Assembly: GCA_030433195.1 (NCBI GenBank)
Contig: JAUIME010000217.1
Span: 1-7,966 of the forward strand
Length of the DNA stretch: 7,966 bases
DNA from: a bacterium
GTDB taxonomy: Bacteria; Planctomycetota; JACOTG01; JAUIME01
Direction of reading: 5' to 3'
Numbering within the stretch: position 1 is the stretch's first letter; every line of letters starts with the position of its first letter. The translations under genes and the position numbers were made by a program. Positions 1 to 6,891 of this stretch are shown piece by piece. The notes beneath the pieces are model-generated. The model searched no databases, had not been told where the DNA came from, and worked only from the letters and a program-made list of their open reading frames with translations.

Positions 1-445
<445 letters not shown>

Positions 446-448
446 GGA

Positions 449-2131
449 TCAAGTCCTCCTCCAGTCGAACTGCGGGCTCTCGGGTTGTCCGTACAATTGC
501 AACGCCCCCTGCGTGCCCACAGCGTTCGGGCGCTGGAAGATCCAGTTCTGCCACGCGGAGAGACGGCCGAAGATCTTCGTTTCGAGCGTCTCGGGGCCGG
601 CGAACCGCAGGCTCGCCTCCATCCCCGTGAGCGAATCGGGCGACAGGCTCACGCGCTCTTCGAGAGCGACGCGAATCTCGTCTTCCCAATCGATGTCGTC
701 GAACGCGAACGTCACGAGGCCTTCGTCTTCGGCGTCTTCGCCTTCGAACGGGTCTCCGGATTCGAGCAACTCGGTGACCTTGTCGGGATCCGCGAGGAAT
801 TGCGTTTGGAGTCGCGACAGGCCGTTGCTCATCGGCAGCGGTCCGCCGTTCATGGCGGTCAGCGAGATCGATACGCCTTCGCCGTCGAGCATGTACGCGC
901 GGTCGGCCGACAGCGCGAGTTCGAAGAAGCTGCCCGTGAAGCACGACCCTTCGTCGATGATCGCGAAGAAGGTCTTCGCGGTGAGGTCGGTGCGCTTCAA
1001 CACGCGCTTCATGTGGTGCAGCACTTCGTTCACGAACCACTGCTCGCGGTTCGCGAGGAGTTGCTCGTCGAGCTTGCGGACTGCGTCGTGGTTGCCGCGC
1101 GTCTTCAGCAGCACGAGGCCGACGTCGGGGTGGTTGAATCGCAGGCGCAGCAGCGCATCGTCGAGCTCGCGCCATGCGCGAAGTGCCCACCAGTCGGCGC
1201 CGAGCGTCGTCGCGTCGGCGGGAATGTCGGGCAGATCGTCGGGAATCGTCATCTCGATTGTCGCGGTGCGCGGCTCGGGGCCGATCGTGAGCGTGACGTG
1301 ACGATACTCGACGCGGTTGTCGTCGACCTTCGGCTGAAGCGACGGAAGCTCGATGCCCTTGCGATCGGGATGGCCTTCGCCGGCGATCTCCTTCGCGCGA
1401 GCGGCGACGTTATCGGCGAACTTCGAGCCCGGCCACACCGCATCGACGAGACCCCACTTCACGGCGCGCTTGCCCTTCACGCCTTCGGCGACCGTGCAGA
1501 ACACGTCGGCGACGTCGGGCCGCACCTTGCGCTTGTCGACCACGCGCGTGAGGCCGCCGGTTCCCGGCAGCACGCCGAGATACGGCACTTCGGGGAGCGA
1601 CACCGCCGAGCGCTTGTCGTCGACGAGGTAGATCTCCTTGCACGCGAGCGGCAGCTCGTAGCCGCCACCCGACGCGATGCCGTTCAGCGCGGCGATATAC
1701 GTCTGGCCGCTGTGCTCGGTGGCGTCTTCCATCTCGAGCCGCGTCTCGTTGGTGAACTTGCAGAAGTTCACCTTGAAGCCGTGCGTCGACGTGCGCAGCA
1801 TGAATATGTTGGCGCCGGCCGAGAACGTGCCTTCGAGCGCGCTCGTGACGATCACGCACGACACCTCGGGATGCTCGAACCGCAGCCGCCGAACCGCGTC
1901 GGCGAGCTCGATGTCGACCCCGAGGTCGTACGAGTTGAGCTTCAATTGGTAGTCGTCGGGCCGGAGGCCCTTGTTCTCTTGAATCGCGAGCTCCAAGCGA
2001 GCGACCGGCCCGTCGAACGAGAGCCGGATATGCTTGTAGCGGTCGGGGTGCGTATCGAAATCGATACGCCGCTCCGCCTCCTCGACGGGAGACAGGGAGC
2101 CGGTCGGGGTGGTCTCTTGGGCTGTTGTCAT
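449..2131 (-). CDS. boxC: Benzoyl-CoA-dihydrodiol lyase (2,3-epoxybenzoyl-CoA dihydrolase) BoxC
   Basis: BoxC opens the ring of 2,3-epoxybenzoyl-CoA hydrolytically, giving 3,4-dehydroadipyl-CoA semialdehyde and formate; it follows BoxAB in aerobic benzoate degradation. The protein has 560 aa, the normal family length. It contains two crotonase-like (enoyl-CoA hydratase superfamily) halves. The first has GTFSAGANIFML at residues 101-112 and the oxyanion-hole segment NGIASGGGYELPLAC at 150-164, followed by SLPEVPYLGVLPGTGGLTR at 178-196. The second has GSCFTGSFFELALSADRAYML at about 395-415. The ATG at 2129-2131 is the most upstream start possible, because an in-frame TAA lies four codons earlier, within the -10 box. 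There is no Shine-Dalgarno sequence before it, and the -10 box ends 8 nt from the ATG, so the mRNA is probably leaderless. boxB follows after 3 nt. boxR is divergent and probably controls transcription. Confidence 0.97.
   Translation of the reverse strand: MTTAQETTPTGSLSPVEEAERRIDFDTHPDRYKHIRLSFDGPVARLELAIQENKGLRPDDYQLKLNSYDLGVDIELADAVRRLRFEHPEVSCVIVTSALEGTFSAGANIFMLRTSTHGFKVNFCKFTNETRLEMEDATEHSGQTYIAALNGIASGGGYELPLACKEIYLVDDKRSAVSLPEVPYLGVLPGTGGLTRVVDKRKVRPDVADVFCTVAEGVKGKRAVKWGLVDAVWPGSKFADNVAARAKEIAGEGHPDRKGIELPSLQPKVDDNRVEYRHVTLTIGPEPRTATIEMTIPDDLPDIPADATTLGADWWALRAWRELDDALLRLRFNHPDVGLVLLKTRGNHDAVRKLDEQLLANREQWFVNEVLHHMKRVLKRTDLTAKTFFAIIDEGSCFTGSFFELALSADRAYMLDGEGVSISLTAMNGGPLPMSNGLSRLQTQFLADPDKVTELLESGDPFEGEDAEDEGLVTFAFDDIDWEDEIRVALEERVSLSPDSLTGMEASLRFAGPETLETKIFGRLSAWQNWIFQRPNAVGTQGALQLYGQPESPQFDWRRT
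454..462 (-). promoter_or_regulatory. Ribosome-binding site of boxB
   Basis: The minus strand reads GGAGGAGGA, ending 8 nt before the boxB ATG. It lies within the last codons of boxC (Trp-Arg-Arg-Thr-stop). It is the only strong Shine-Dalgarno sequence before a recognisable gene start in this window and fixes the boxB start codon. The arrangement favours translational coupling of boxC and boxB. Confidence 0.85.
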
Positions 2132-2139
2132 GGGGTCGG

Positions 2140-2168
2140 ATTATAGGTCAGGCCCCGCAGCGGTTCAA
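2140..2168 (-). promoter_or_regulatory. boxC-boxB promoter (-35 TTGAAC, 17 bp, -10 TATAAT)
   Basis: On the minus strand, TTGAAC at 2168-2163 (4 of 6 consensus bases) is followed after exactly 17 bp by a perfect TATAAT at 2145-2140. The first base of the boxC ATG is at 2131, eight nucleotides downstream of the -10 box. Transcription should therefore begin at or within a base or two of the start codon. This is a prediction from sequence; no start site has been mapped. Confidence 0.75.
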
Positions 2169-2174
2169 GAAAGA

Positions 2175-2199
2175 CCGGCACAATACTTCCTTGCGCCGG
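2175..2199. promoter_or_regulatory. Inverted repeat, candidate BoxR operator (boxC/boxR intergenic)
   Basis: Arms CCGGCACAA (2175-2183) and TTGCGCCGG (2191-2199) are reverse complements with one mismatch, separated by 7 bp. The right arm covers the predicted -35 box of boxR, and the left arm starts 6 bp upstream of the predicted boxC -35 box. A dimeric regulator bound here could affect both promoters. That BoxR binds it is inferred from position only. Confidence 0.5.
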
Positions 2200-2219
2200 C
2201 CTTCGATCGGCATTATATT
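2191..2219 (+). promoter_or_regulatory. boxR promoter (-35 TTGCGC, 17 bp, -10 TATATT)
   Basis: TTGCGC at 2191-2196 (3 of 6 consensus bases) and TATATT at 2214-2219 (5 of 6) are spaced by exactly 17 bp. The boxR ATG at 2227 follows the -10 box after 7 nt, so the transcript is predicted to start at the initiation codon. There is no Shine-Dalgarno sequence. It is weaker than the boxC promoter, as expected for a regulator gene. Confidence 0.6.
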
Positions 2220-2223
2220 GCCG
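2208..2223. promoter_or_regulatory. Near-palindrome over the boxR -10 box, candidate autoregulatory operator
   Basis: CGGCA at 2208-2212 and TGCCG at 2219-2223 are perfect reverse complements, and 14 of the 16 bases in the segment are symmetric. It spans the boxR -10 box. The CGGCA core also occurs in the left arm of the inverted repeat at 2175-2199, suggesting one protein may read both. Binding by BoxR is inference. Confidence 0.4.
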
Positions 2224-2226
2224 GGC

Positions 2227-3093
2227 ATGGAGCAAGCCGAGCTGCTGACGACGATCGGGGCGCGCGTGCGGCGCCTGAGGGCTTCGCGCGGGCTGACGGG
2301 TCGAGCCCTCGCCGAAGCGAGTGACCTCAGCGTGCGATTCCTGTCGCAGCTCGAGTCGGGGCGCGCCAACATCGCCGTCGGTCGGCTCCAGCGCGTCGCC
2401 GACGCGCTCGACGTCTCGCTCGAAACGCTCGTCGGCGAGGCGACCGTCGCGGGCGACGGTCCCCGTGCGGCACTCCAGCGCATCCTCGCGGGCGCGAGCG
2501 AGGCCGACGTCGCTCGCTGCCTGCGCCTCGTCGAGATGTCGCTCGCCGAAGACCCGCGCGCCGCGATCTCGCTCCTCGGCATGCGCGGCGCCGGCAAGAG
2601 CACCCTCGGGCCGCGGTTGGCCGAGCGGTTGGGGCTGCCGTTCGTCGAGCTCGATGAACGCATCCAAGAGGCGGCCGGCCTCGCACTCACCGAGATCTTC
2701 GCGATCCACGGCGAGGCGTATTACAGAAGACTCGAGGGCCGCTGCCTCGCGGAACTCTTCGGCGAAGGCGTACGCCGCGTCATCGAGCTCCCGGGCGGCA
2801 TCGTGCAAAACGCCGACGCGTTCGGCCTCGCGCTACGCCACGGCACCACGATCTGGCTATCGGCAACGCCCGAAGACCACATGCAGCGCGTGCTCGCGCA
2901 GGGCGACACACGCCCGGTCGCCGACCGCGACGACGCGATGGCCGAACTGCGCGCAATCCTCGAAACGCGACTGCCGCTCTACGCGCGCGCGTCGATCACC
3001 GTCGACACCTCGGGGCACGGCGTCGACGAAGTGCTCGCCGCGACGGTGTCGGAGCTCGCAGCGCTCGGTTGGGTCGGGAACGACGCGGCTTGA
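2227..3093 (+). CDS. boxR: BoxR/BzdR-type regulator: XRE helix-turn-helix fused to shikimate-kinase-like domain
   Basis: This is a cytoplasmic transcription regulator of benzoyl-CoA catabolism. In the studied relatives BzdR and BoxR, the kinase-like domain senses benzoyl-CoA and releases repression. From the ATG at 2227 the protein has 288 aa. Residues about 9-64 form an XRE-type helix-turn-helix (IGARVRRLRASRGLTGRAL, then LSVRFLSQLESGRANI). Residues about 113-283 resemble shikimate kinase: Walker A GMRGAGKST at 118-126, ELDERIQ at 141-147, GEAYYRRLE at 162-170, PGGIV at 189-193, DTRP at 227-230 and RLPLYARAS at 248-256. The substrate motif is PGG rather than the catalytic GGG, in keeping with a sensor rather than an enzyme. 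The open frame extends upstream to 2125, but that would cross the promoter and overlap boxC, and those residues look non-coding; the spacing to the helix-turn-helix supports 2227. It is divergent from boxC with a 95 bp shared intergenic region. Confidence 0.92.
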   Translation: MEQAELLTTIGARVRRLRASRGLTGRALAEASDLSVRFLSQLESGRANIAVGRLQRVADALDVSLETLVGEATVAGDGPRAALQRILAGASEADVARCLRLVEMSLAEDPRAAISLLGMRGAGKSTLGPRLAERLGLPFVELDERIQEAAGLALTEIFAIHGEAYYRRLEGRCLAELFGEGVRRVIELPGGIVQNADAFGLALRHGTTIWLSATPEDHMQRVLAQGDTRPVADRDDAMAELRAILETRLPLYARASITVDTSGHGVDEVLAATVSELAALGWVGNDAA

Positions 3094-3102
3094 GCGTGAA
3101 GC

Positions 3103-4365
3103 TTACCGTTCTTCGTCGTCGAGTTCGGAGAGGATGTCGCCGATGCTCTCGCCGGGTGGCGGGTCGATGACGATGATGTCGCGGCTGTCGTCGTCCTTGT
3201 CGGTTGGTCGGGGGCGTGGGGTCGTGTCTTCTGGTGAGGAGGCGGCCGGTCGCGACATGGGTTCGATGGCGGCCGAGGCGTCGATGACTCCGTCGGACGG
3301 TGTCGCTTCGGTGAGCGGCGGCATTTCGGAGTCGGCGCGTGGGTCGGCGTCGGGGGCGCTCGTCGCTTCGTCGGGCATGAACCAGGTTTGGCGCTGGCGG
3401 ATCCAGTCGGAGTAGCGGCGGAAGGTCCATTGGCCGTCGGCCGAGCCGGTTTCGAGCGTCGACTGCAGTTTGTGCAGCGCGTTCTGGCGGATGATGCTGC
3501 GCACCGGCGACGTCGCGCGGATCACTTCGAGCTCGGGCAAGCGGATGCCGACGTCGTAGCGCAGGGTGAGGCGTTGCGTGACGATGGCGCGCAGGCAATC
3601 CGCGAGTTGCGCGCGGATGCCGGCTTGCGATTCGGGCGGGAACGCGTGCACGAGGCGTTGGATCGCCTCGACGCCGCTCGACGAGTGCAGCGTGCTGAAG
3701 ACGAGGTGTCCCGTTTCGGCGGCGTTGAGCGTGAGGCGCATCGTTTCGGGGTCGCGCATTTCGCCGACCATGAGGACGTCGGGGTCTTCGCGCATCGCGT
3801 CGAGGAGGCCTTGCTCGAAGCTCGGCGTGTCGCGGCCGACTTCGCGCTGGCGGATGTACGAGCGGCGCGGGCGGAACGCGAACTCGATCGGGCTTTCGAG
3901 CGTGACGATGTGGCGCGCTTCGGCCGTGTTGATCTCGTGGATCAGCGCCGCGAGGGTCGACGACTTGCCGCATCCCGTGGGGCCGCACATGAGCACGAGG
4001 CCGTGCTCGGCGCGCACGATCGAGCGCAGCTCGGGGTGGAGGTTGAGGCGGTCGAGCGTCGGTTGGAAGCTCGAGAGCAGGCGGATCGCGAAGCCGACGC
4101 CGCGGCTCGAACGCAGCACGTTGACGCGGCAGCGGACGCCGCCGATCGTGCGCGACAGGTCGAACGATTGGCGCTCGCTGAAGTGCGCCCAGCCGTGCTC
4201 GCCGAGGATCGTGCGCGCGAGCGAGAGCAGGTCGCCGGCCGGGACCGGTTCGCCGTGGATCTTCATCTTGCCCTGCACGCGCACCGCGGCCGGCAGGCCG
4301 GGCTCGAGGTGCAGATCGCTCGCGTTGAGGCGAGAGGCGGTATGGACGAGGGTCTCGAGATTCAT
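3103..4365 (-). CDS. PilT-family (type II/IV secretion superfamily) ATPase with C-terminal extension
   Basis: This hexameric AAA-like ATPase belongs to the family that powers type IV pilus retraction (PilT/PilU) at the inner-membrane base. From the ATG at 4365 it has 420 aa. The N-terminal domain has the typical NASDLHLEPGLPAAVRVQG segment at 14-32. The ATPase core has Walker A GPTGCGKSS at 128-136, an Asp-box region TLESPIEF at 155-162, Walker B DPDVLMVGEMRD at 194-205 and a His box AETGHLVFSTLHSS at 216-229. PilT is about 345 aa; here residues about 330-420 are an added acidic and proline-rich tail ending in a hydrophobic/acidic motif (DIIVIDPPPGE, then DILSELDDEER). The Asp box reads ES where PilT usually has ED. 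No Shine-Dalgarno sequence precedes the ATG. Extending the frame to 4518 would overlap polB, so the later start is preferred. No pilus genes are adjacent, so its partner machine is unknown; I give no gene symbol because PilT and PilU cannot be separated here. Confidence 0.88.
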   Translation of the reverse strand: MNLETLVHTASRLNASDLHLEPGLPAAVRVQGKMKIHGEPVPAGDLLSLARTILGEHGWAHFSERQSFDLSRTIGGVRCRVNVLRSSRGVGFAIRLLSSFQPTLDRLNLHPELRSIVRAEHGLVLMCGPTGCGKSSTLAALIHEINTAEARHIVTLESPIEFAFRPRRSYIRQREVGRDTPSFEQGLLDAMREDPDVLMVGEMRDPETMRLTLNAAETGHLVFSTLHSSSGVEAIQRLVHAFPPESQAGIRAQLADCLRAIVTQRLTLRYDVGIRLPELEVIRATSPVRSIIRQNALHKLQSTLETGSADGQWTFRRYSDWIRQRQTWFMPDEATSAPDADPRADSEMPPLTEATPSDGVIDASAAIEPMSRPAASSPEDTTPRPRPTDKDDDSRDIIVIDPPPGESIGDILSELDDEER

Positions 4366-4456
4366 GGTTTCGGGTCGGACGCTCGCGCGCCGCGCTTTCT
4401 TCCAGCTTTTCGAATGAGTGTCGGATCGCGTGCCCTCTCCGAAGTACCATGACGCG
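4366..4456. other. Divergent intergenic region between the PilT-like gene and polB
   Basis: This 91 bp stretch must hold the start signals for both flanking genes. On the plus strand, TACCAT at 4445-4450 fits a loose -10 box placed 6 nt before the polB ATG at 4457, but I see no convincing -35 box near 4422-4427. On the minus strand I found no good promoter and no Shine-Dalgarno sequence before the ATG at 4365. No strong inverted repeat was noticed. Confidence 0.4.
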
Positions 4457-6853
4457 ATGAACACTCGCAAGGCGAGCGACTGGACGCGCGGCTTCATCGT
4501 GCACCCGACGTACCGCATCGAATCGGGCCGGCCCGTGATCTGTCTGCACGGCCGCCTCGAGACGGGCGAGTCGTTCCTCGTGCGCGATACGCGGCGCCGC
4601 CCGCATTTCTATGTGCGGCTCGTCGACGTCGGCGAGGCGCGCAACCTCGGCGCGCGCCCGCTCGACCCCACGCCGAAGACGACGCTCGCGGGCGAGCCCG
4701 TCGCGCGCGTCGACGTCGCGAAGCCCTCCGACACGCCCGCGATTCGCGATCGCCTCATCGCCGCGGGGATCGAGTGCTACGAGGCCGACGTCCGCTTCGC
4801 GATGGGCTACCTCATGGACCTCGGCATCCGCGGCTCCATGCGAATCGAGGGCAAGTATCGCAACGCCGACGGCATCGACCGCGTCTACGAAGACCCCGAT
4901 CTGTTGCCGGATCGCTACACGCCGTCCCTGCGCGTCTTGTCGTTCGATATCGAAACGGCGCGCGACGGCTCGCTGCTCGCGATCTCGTATCACGGATGCG
5001 ATGCGCAGGGTGTCCTGCTGTTGACGCCCGAGGGTGCGACGTGTCCGGGCGGCGCGGAGCCGTTCGCGACCGAAGGCACGCTGCTTCGCGCGTTCATCGA
5101 GAAGGTGCGCGAGCTCGACCCCGATGTGATTACGGGTTGGAACGTCATCGACTTCGACCTCGACATGTTGCAGCAGTGTGCGAAGCGCACGCGGCAGCGG
5201 CTCGCGCTCGGCCGCGACGGGTCGGAGCTGCGCTTCGTCGAGCCGCGCTCGTCACGCGAGATGCGCCGCGCGACGATTGCTGGGCGCGTGGTGCTCGACG
5301 GCATCGCGCTCCTTCGCGGCGCGTTCGTGAAGTTCGACGACTACTCGCTCGACGCGGTCGCCAACGAAGTGCTCGGAGAAGGCAAGATCGTCGCTGGCCG
5401 CGGCCGAGGCACCGAGATCTGGCGAATGTTCCGCGAAGACCGCGAGCGCTTCGTCGAATACTCGCTGACCGACGCACGACTCGTCACCGAGATTCTCGAG
5501 AAGCTGCAACTCATCGAACTCGCGGTCGAGCGCAGTCTGCTCACGGGCTTGCCGCCGGATCGTGTGTCGGCGTCCGTGGCCGCGTTCGACTTCTTGTATC
5601 TGTCGGAGCTGCATCGGCGCGGTGTGGTCGCACCCACCGTACGCCGCGGCGACGAATCCGGCGAAGCGAACGCCGGTGGCCATGTGCTCGAACCGAAGCC
5701 GGGCCTCTACGACAACGTCATGGTGTTCGATTTCAAGAGCCTGTACCCGAGCATCGTGCGCACGTTCCAGATCGACCCGCTGGGTTTCCTCGCCGACGGT
5801 GCTCTACCGCCAGCCATCGAACACAACCGCGACAACGAAGCCGAACAAGTCGCCGAGCGCGAACCCCTCGACCCTATCGTCGCCCCCAATGGCGCCGCAT
5901 TCCGCCGCGAAACCGGCATTCTCACGGGAATGCTCGACGAACTCTTCCCCCGCCGGGACGAAGCCAAAGCCCAAGGCAACTGGATCCGATCCCACGCCAT
6001 CAAGATCCTCATGAACTCGTTCTATGGAGTTCTCGGCACCACCGCCAGCCGCTTCCACAGCGGCCCCCTAGCCAACGCCATCACGAGCTTCGGCCGCGAA
6101 ATCCTCCGCTGGGCCAAATCCCGCATCGAAGCCCACGGCCACAGCGTCCTCTACGGCGACACCGACAGCCTCTTCGTGGCGTCCGGCGTGATGGACTCCC
6201 GCATCTCCAAGCAAATGGGCGAAGACCTCGGTGCCCGGCTTAACCGCGAACTCGACGAACACGTGCAGCGAACGTGGGGTGTCGAGAATCGGCTGGAATT
6301 GGAGTTCGAGAAGCTGTATTTGAAGCTGTTGCTACCGACGGTACGGCACGGCGCGACCGGTGCGCGCAAGCGCTACGCGGGGCTCGTCGAACACGACGAC
6401 GGTAAAACGGAAGTCGTGTTCACGGGGCTAGAGGTTGTTCGGAGGGACTGGACCGATCTTGCGAAGCGGGTGCAGCGCGAGCTGTACGATCGACTGTTCC
6501 GCGAGCGGCCGATCGGGGAGTTGCTGCGCGAGGTGATTGCCGATTTGCGTGCCGGTAAGCTCGACAAAGAGCTCGTGTACCGCAAGGGGCTGCGGAAGGA
6601 TCCGTCCGAGTACACGCGATCGACGCCGCCGCACGTGGCCGCCGCGCGGAAGATGTCCGAGGCGCCTGGGCGCGTCGTCGCGTACGTGATGACCACCGAG
6701 GGCGCGGAGCCCGCCGGCGAGCGCGAGCATCCGTTCGACTACGAGCACTACATCCAGAAACAAGTCCGCCCGGTCGCGGATCCGGTGTTGCAGCAGTTGG
6801 GGTTGGAGTTTGAGTTGGTCGCGGGGCTGGATCGGCAGTTGCGGTTGTTTTGA
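4457..6853 (+). CDS. polB: DNA polymerase II, family B, with 3'-5' exonuclease
   Basis: This template-directed family B polymerase is close to E. coli Pol II, which is used in damage tolerance and replication restart. From the ATG at 4457 it has 798 aa (E. coli: 783). All motifs are intact. The exonuclease has FDIET at 163-167 (Asp164, Glu166), GWNVIDFDLDM at 227-237 (Asp234) and YSLTD at 335-339 (Asp339). The polymerase has motif A DFKSLYPSI at 425-433, motif B KILMNSFYGVLG at 516-527 and motif C YGDTDS at 566-571 (Asp568, Asp570), then KRYAG at 638-642. The last five residues, QLRLF, match the sliding-clamp binding peptide (E. coli QLGLF). An in-frame GTG at 4418 could add 13 residues, but they look non-conserved. 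The PilT-like gene is divergent. E. coli polB is in the SOS regulon, but I saw no SOS-box-like palindrome upstream here. Third-position base choice shifts from C-rich (about 5880-6240) to G-rich (about 6290-6850) within the gene. Confidence 0.96.
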   Translation: MNTRKASDWTRGFIVHPTYRIESGRPVICLHGRLETGESFLVRDTRRRPHFYVRLVDVGEARNLGARPLDPTPKTTLAGEPVARVDVAKPSDTPAIRDRLIAAGIECYEADVRFAMGYLMDLGIRGSMRIEGKYRNADGIDRVYEDPDLLPDRYTPSLRVLSFDIETARDGSLLAISYHGCDAQGVLLLTPEGATCPGGAEPFATEGTLLRAFIEKVRELDPDVITGWNVIDFDLDMLQQCAKRTRQRLALGRDGSELRFVEPRSSREMRRATIAGRVVLDGIALLRGAFVKFDDYSLDAVANEVLGEGKIVAGRGRGTEIWRMFREDRERFVEYSLTDARLVTEILEKLQLIELAVERSLLTGLPPDRVSASVAAFDFLYLSELHRRGVVAPTVRRGDESGEANAGGHVLEPKPGLYDNVMVFDFKSLYPSIVRTFQIDPLGFLADGALPPAIEHNRDNEAEQVAEREPLDPIVAPNGAAFRRETGILTGMLDELFPRRDEAKAQGNWIRSHAIKILMNSFYGVLGTTASRFHSGPLANAITSFGREILRWAKSRIEAHGHSVLYGDTDSLFVASGVMDSRISKQMGEDLGARLNRELDEHVQRTWGVENRLELEFEKLYLKLLLPTVRHGATGARKRYAGLVEHDDGKTEVVFTGLEVVRRDWTDLAKRVQRELYDRLFRERPIGELLREVIADLRAGKLDKELVYRKGLRKDPSEYTRSTPPHVAAARKMSEAPGRVVAYVMTTEGAEPAGEREHPFDYEHYIQKQVRPVADPVLQQLGLEFELVAGLDRQLRLF

Positions 6854-6862
6854 TTCGGTTCG

Positions 6863-6890
6863 CTGTACGCCTGGGGAGCCAGGAGTACGG
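6863..6890. terminator. Hairpin between converging genes, likely bidirectional terminator
   Basis: Arms 6863-6874 (CTGTACGCCTGG) and 6879-6890 (CCAGGAGTACGG) pair over 12 positions with one G-A mismatch and one U-G wobble, around a GGAG loop. It begins 10 nt after the polB stop and lies just before the stop of the minus-strand ORF at 6892. No run of T follows on either strand, so it may be a non-canonical terminator or a 3'-end stabilising structure. Confidence 0.6.
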
Positions 6891-6891
6891 C

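Noticed and set aside
2125..2226. N-terminal extension of boxR by 34 codons
   Set aside because: It would run through both promoters and overlap the first codons of boxC, and the residues do not resemble the family; the ATG at 2227 fits the helix-turn-helix position.
3388..4452. Plus-strand open frame of 354 codons antisense to the PilT-like gene
   Set aside because: Same type of shadow; the minus strand shows intact Walker A, Walker B and His-box motifs.
4418..4456. Earlier GTG start for polB
   Set aside because: Possible but unsupported: no Shine-Dalgarno sequence, and the 13 extra residues do not look conserved compared with known Pol II N-termini.
2996..4993. Minus-strand open frame of 665 codons across boxR end, the PilT-like gene and polB start
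   Set aside because: The translation is almost all Arg, Pro, Ala and His, the usual shadow of high-GC genes, and it overlaps three well-supported genes.
4774..6243. Plus-strand open frame of 489 codons in another frame of polB
   Set aside because: It overlaps the exonuclease and polymerase motifs of polB in a different frame and reads as Arg/Pro/His-rich shadow sequence.
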